In this document: positions 63,810 through 64,000 of the stretch, one piece after another
Layout: every line of letters begins with the position of its first letter
Position numbering within the stretch: the first letter of the stretch is position 1
Assembly: GCF_023822045.1 (NCBI RefSeq)
Contig: NZ_CP084712.1
Span: 124,001 to 188,000, forward strand
From: Sphingopyxis sp. USTB-05
GTDB lineage: Bacteria; Pseudomonadota; Alphaproteobacteria; Sphingomonadales; Sphingomonadaceae
Length of the DNA stretch: 64,000 bases
Direction of reading: 5' to 3'
Translations under genes and position numbers: made by a program
Notes under the pieces: model-generated
What the model saw: only the letters and a program-made list of their open reading frames with translations
The model's database searches: none
What the model was told of the DNA's origin: nothing

Positions 63810-64000
63810 ATGACGAATATCCAAAAGGGTCTGGCCGAGTTTATCGGCACGTTCTGGCTTGTGTTCGGCGGCTGCGGCAGCGCGGTCCTCGCTGCGGCAT
63901 TCCCCGATGTCGGCATTGGATTGCTTGGCGTATCGCTTGCCTTCGGCTTGACGGTCGTCACCATGGCTTATGCGATCGGGCATATTTCGGGCTGTCACCT
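63810..64000 (+). CDS. aqpZ: Aquaporin Z, 5' part (cut by window end)
   Basis: The first 63 codons are visible: [20 protein letters not shown] then [20 protein letters not shown] and [25 protein letters not shown] and the start of the first NPA half-helix (ISGCHL before NPA) are diagnostic of AqpZ water channels. GGAGGA lies ten bases before the ATG. The remaining 165 or so residues lie outside the window. Confidence 0.88.
   Translation, partial: MTNIQKGLAEFIGTFWLVFGGCGSAVLAAAFPDVGIGLLGVSLAFGLTVVTMAYAIGHISGCH

Overview
The window is high-GC chromosomal DNA from an alphaproteobacterium, most likely a sphingomonad (Sphingopyxis- or Sphingomonas-like). The evidence is a gene order typical of that group (fdxA, S4 protein, SUV3-type helicase; dapF-mtaB-ftsY-yciB), an Oar-type TonB receptor, genes of the XrtA (exosortase A) polysaccharide system, and intergenic palindromic repeats of the kind common in these genomes. 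The assignment rests on recalled family knowledge, not a database search. I see no tRNA, rRNA, CRISPR array, intact insertion sequence or prophage.

Positions 1-2100: five consecutive small membrane proteins with a PspB-like helix plus coiled coil, an 18-bp perfect hairpin, then sufE. 2100-8250 (minus strand): a large TonB receptor, clpX, clpP and fdxA. 8400-11480 (minus): an S4 RNA-binding protein translationally coupled to a SUV3-like helicase. 11700-17200 (plus): M23 peptidase, hemB, a fused MFS/spermidine-synthase protein and a gamma carbonic anhydrase. 17250-23400 (minus): a PuuD-type membrane domain, the overlapping operon dapF-mtaB-ftsY-yciB and a GGDEF-EAL protein. 23600-32100: ffh, then rpsP-rimM and later trmD and rplS. 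This normally tight ribosome cluster is split by a serine hydrolase, a small gene, a LysR regulator and a sulfatase-fold membrane protein.

Positions 32200-43600 hold a DUF1287 protein, asd, a DDAH-family hydrolase, a YjdF-like membrane protein, a lipoprotein, a GFA protein, a MarR-EmrA-EmrB-type efflux operon with a clear operator, a DsbA-fold isomerase, an alpha/beta hydrolase and an M2 dipeptidase. 43600-47800 is a mosaic. Two roughly 370-400-bp copies of one segment lie in opposite orientation on either side of a regulator-rich block: ArsR plus SRPBCC, HxlR plus SDR, and a TetR head fused to an SDR tail by an apparent deletion. 47800-56800 carries small redox and stress genes, including soxR and a VOC gene with a SoxR-type 19-bp-spacer promoter, an ABM/AhpD pair, a thiolase, a MaoC hydratase, an MscS channel and a type IB topoisomerase. 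56850-59660 is part of an XrtA-associated glycan locus, including a 54-codon gene. 59700-62000 has a divergent S24 repressor and small-gene module with repeated TAGGA operators. The window ends with a lipoprotein, a soluble chemotaxis receptor and the start of an aquaporin gene.

No single dramatic new system stands out. The most interesting candidates are the five-gene PspB-like array, the SoxR-VOC circuit, the S24/TAGGA module, the inverted segmental duplication with its TetR-SDR scar, and a palindromic repeat embedded in mtaB.
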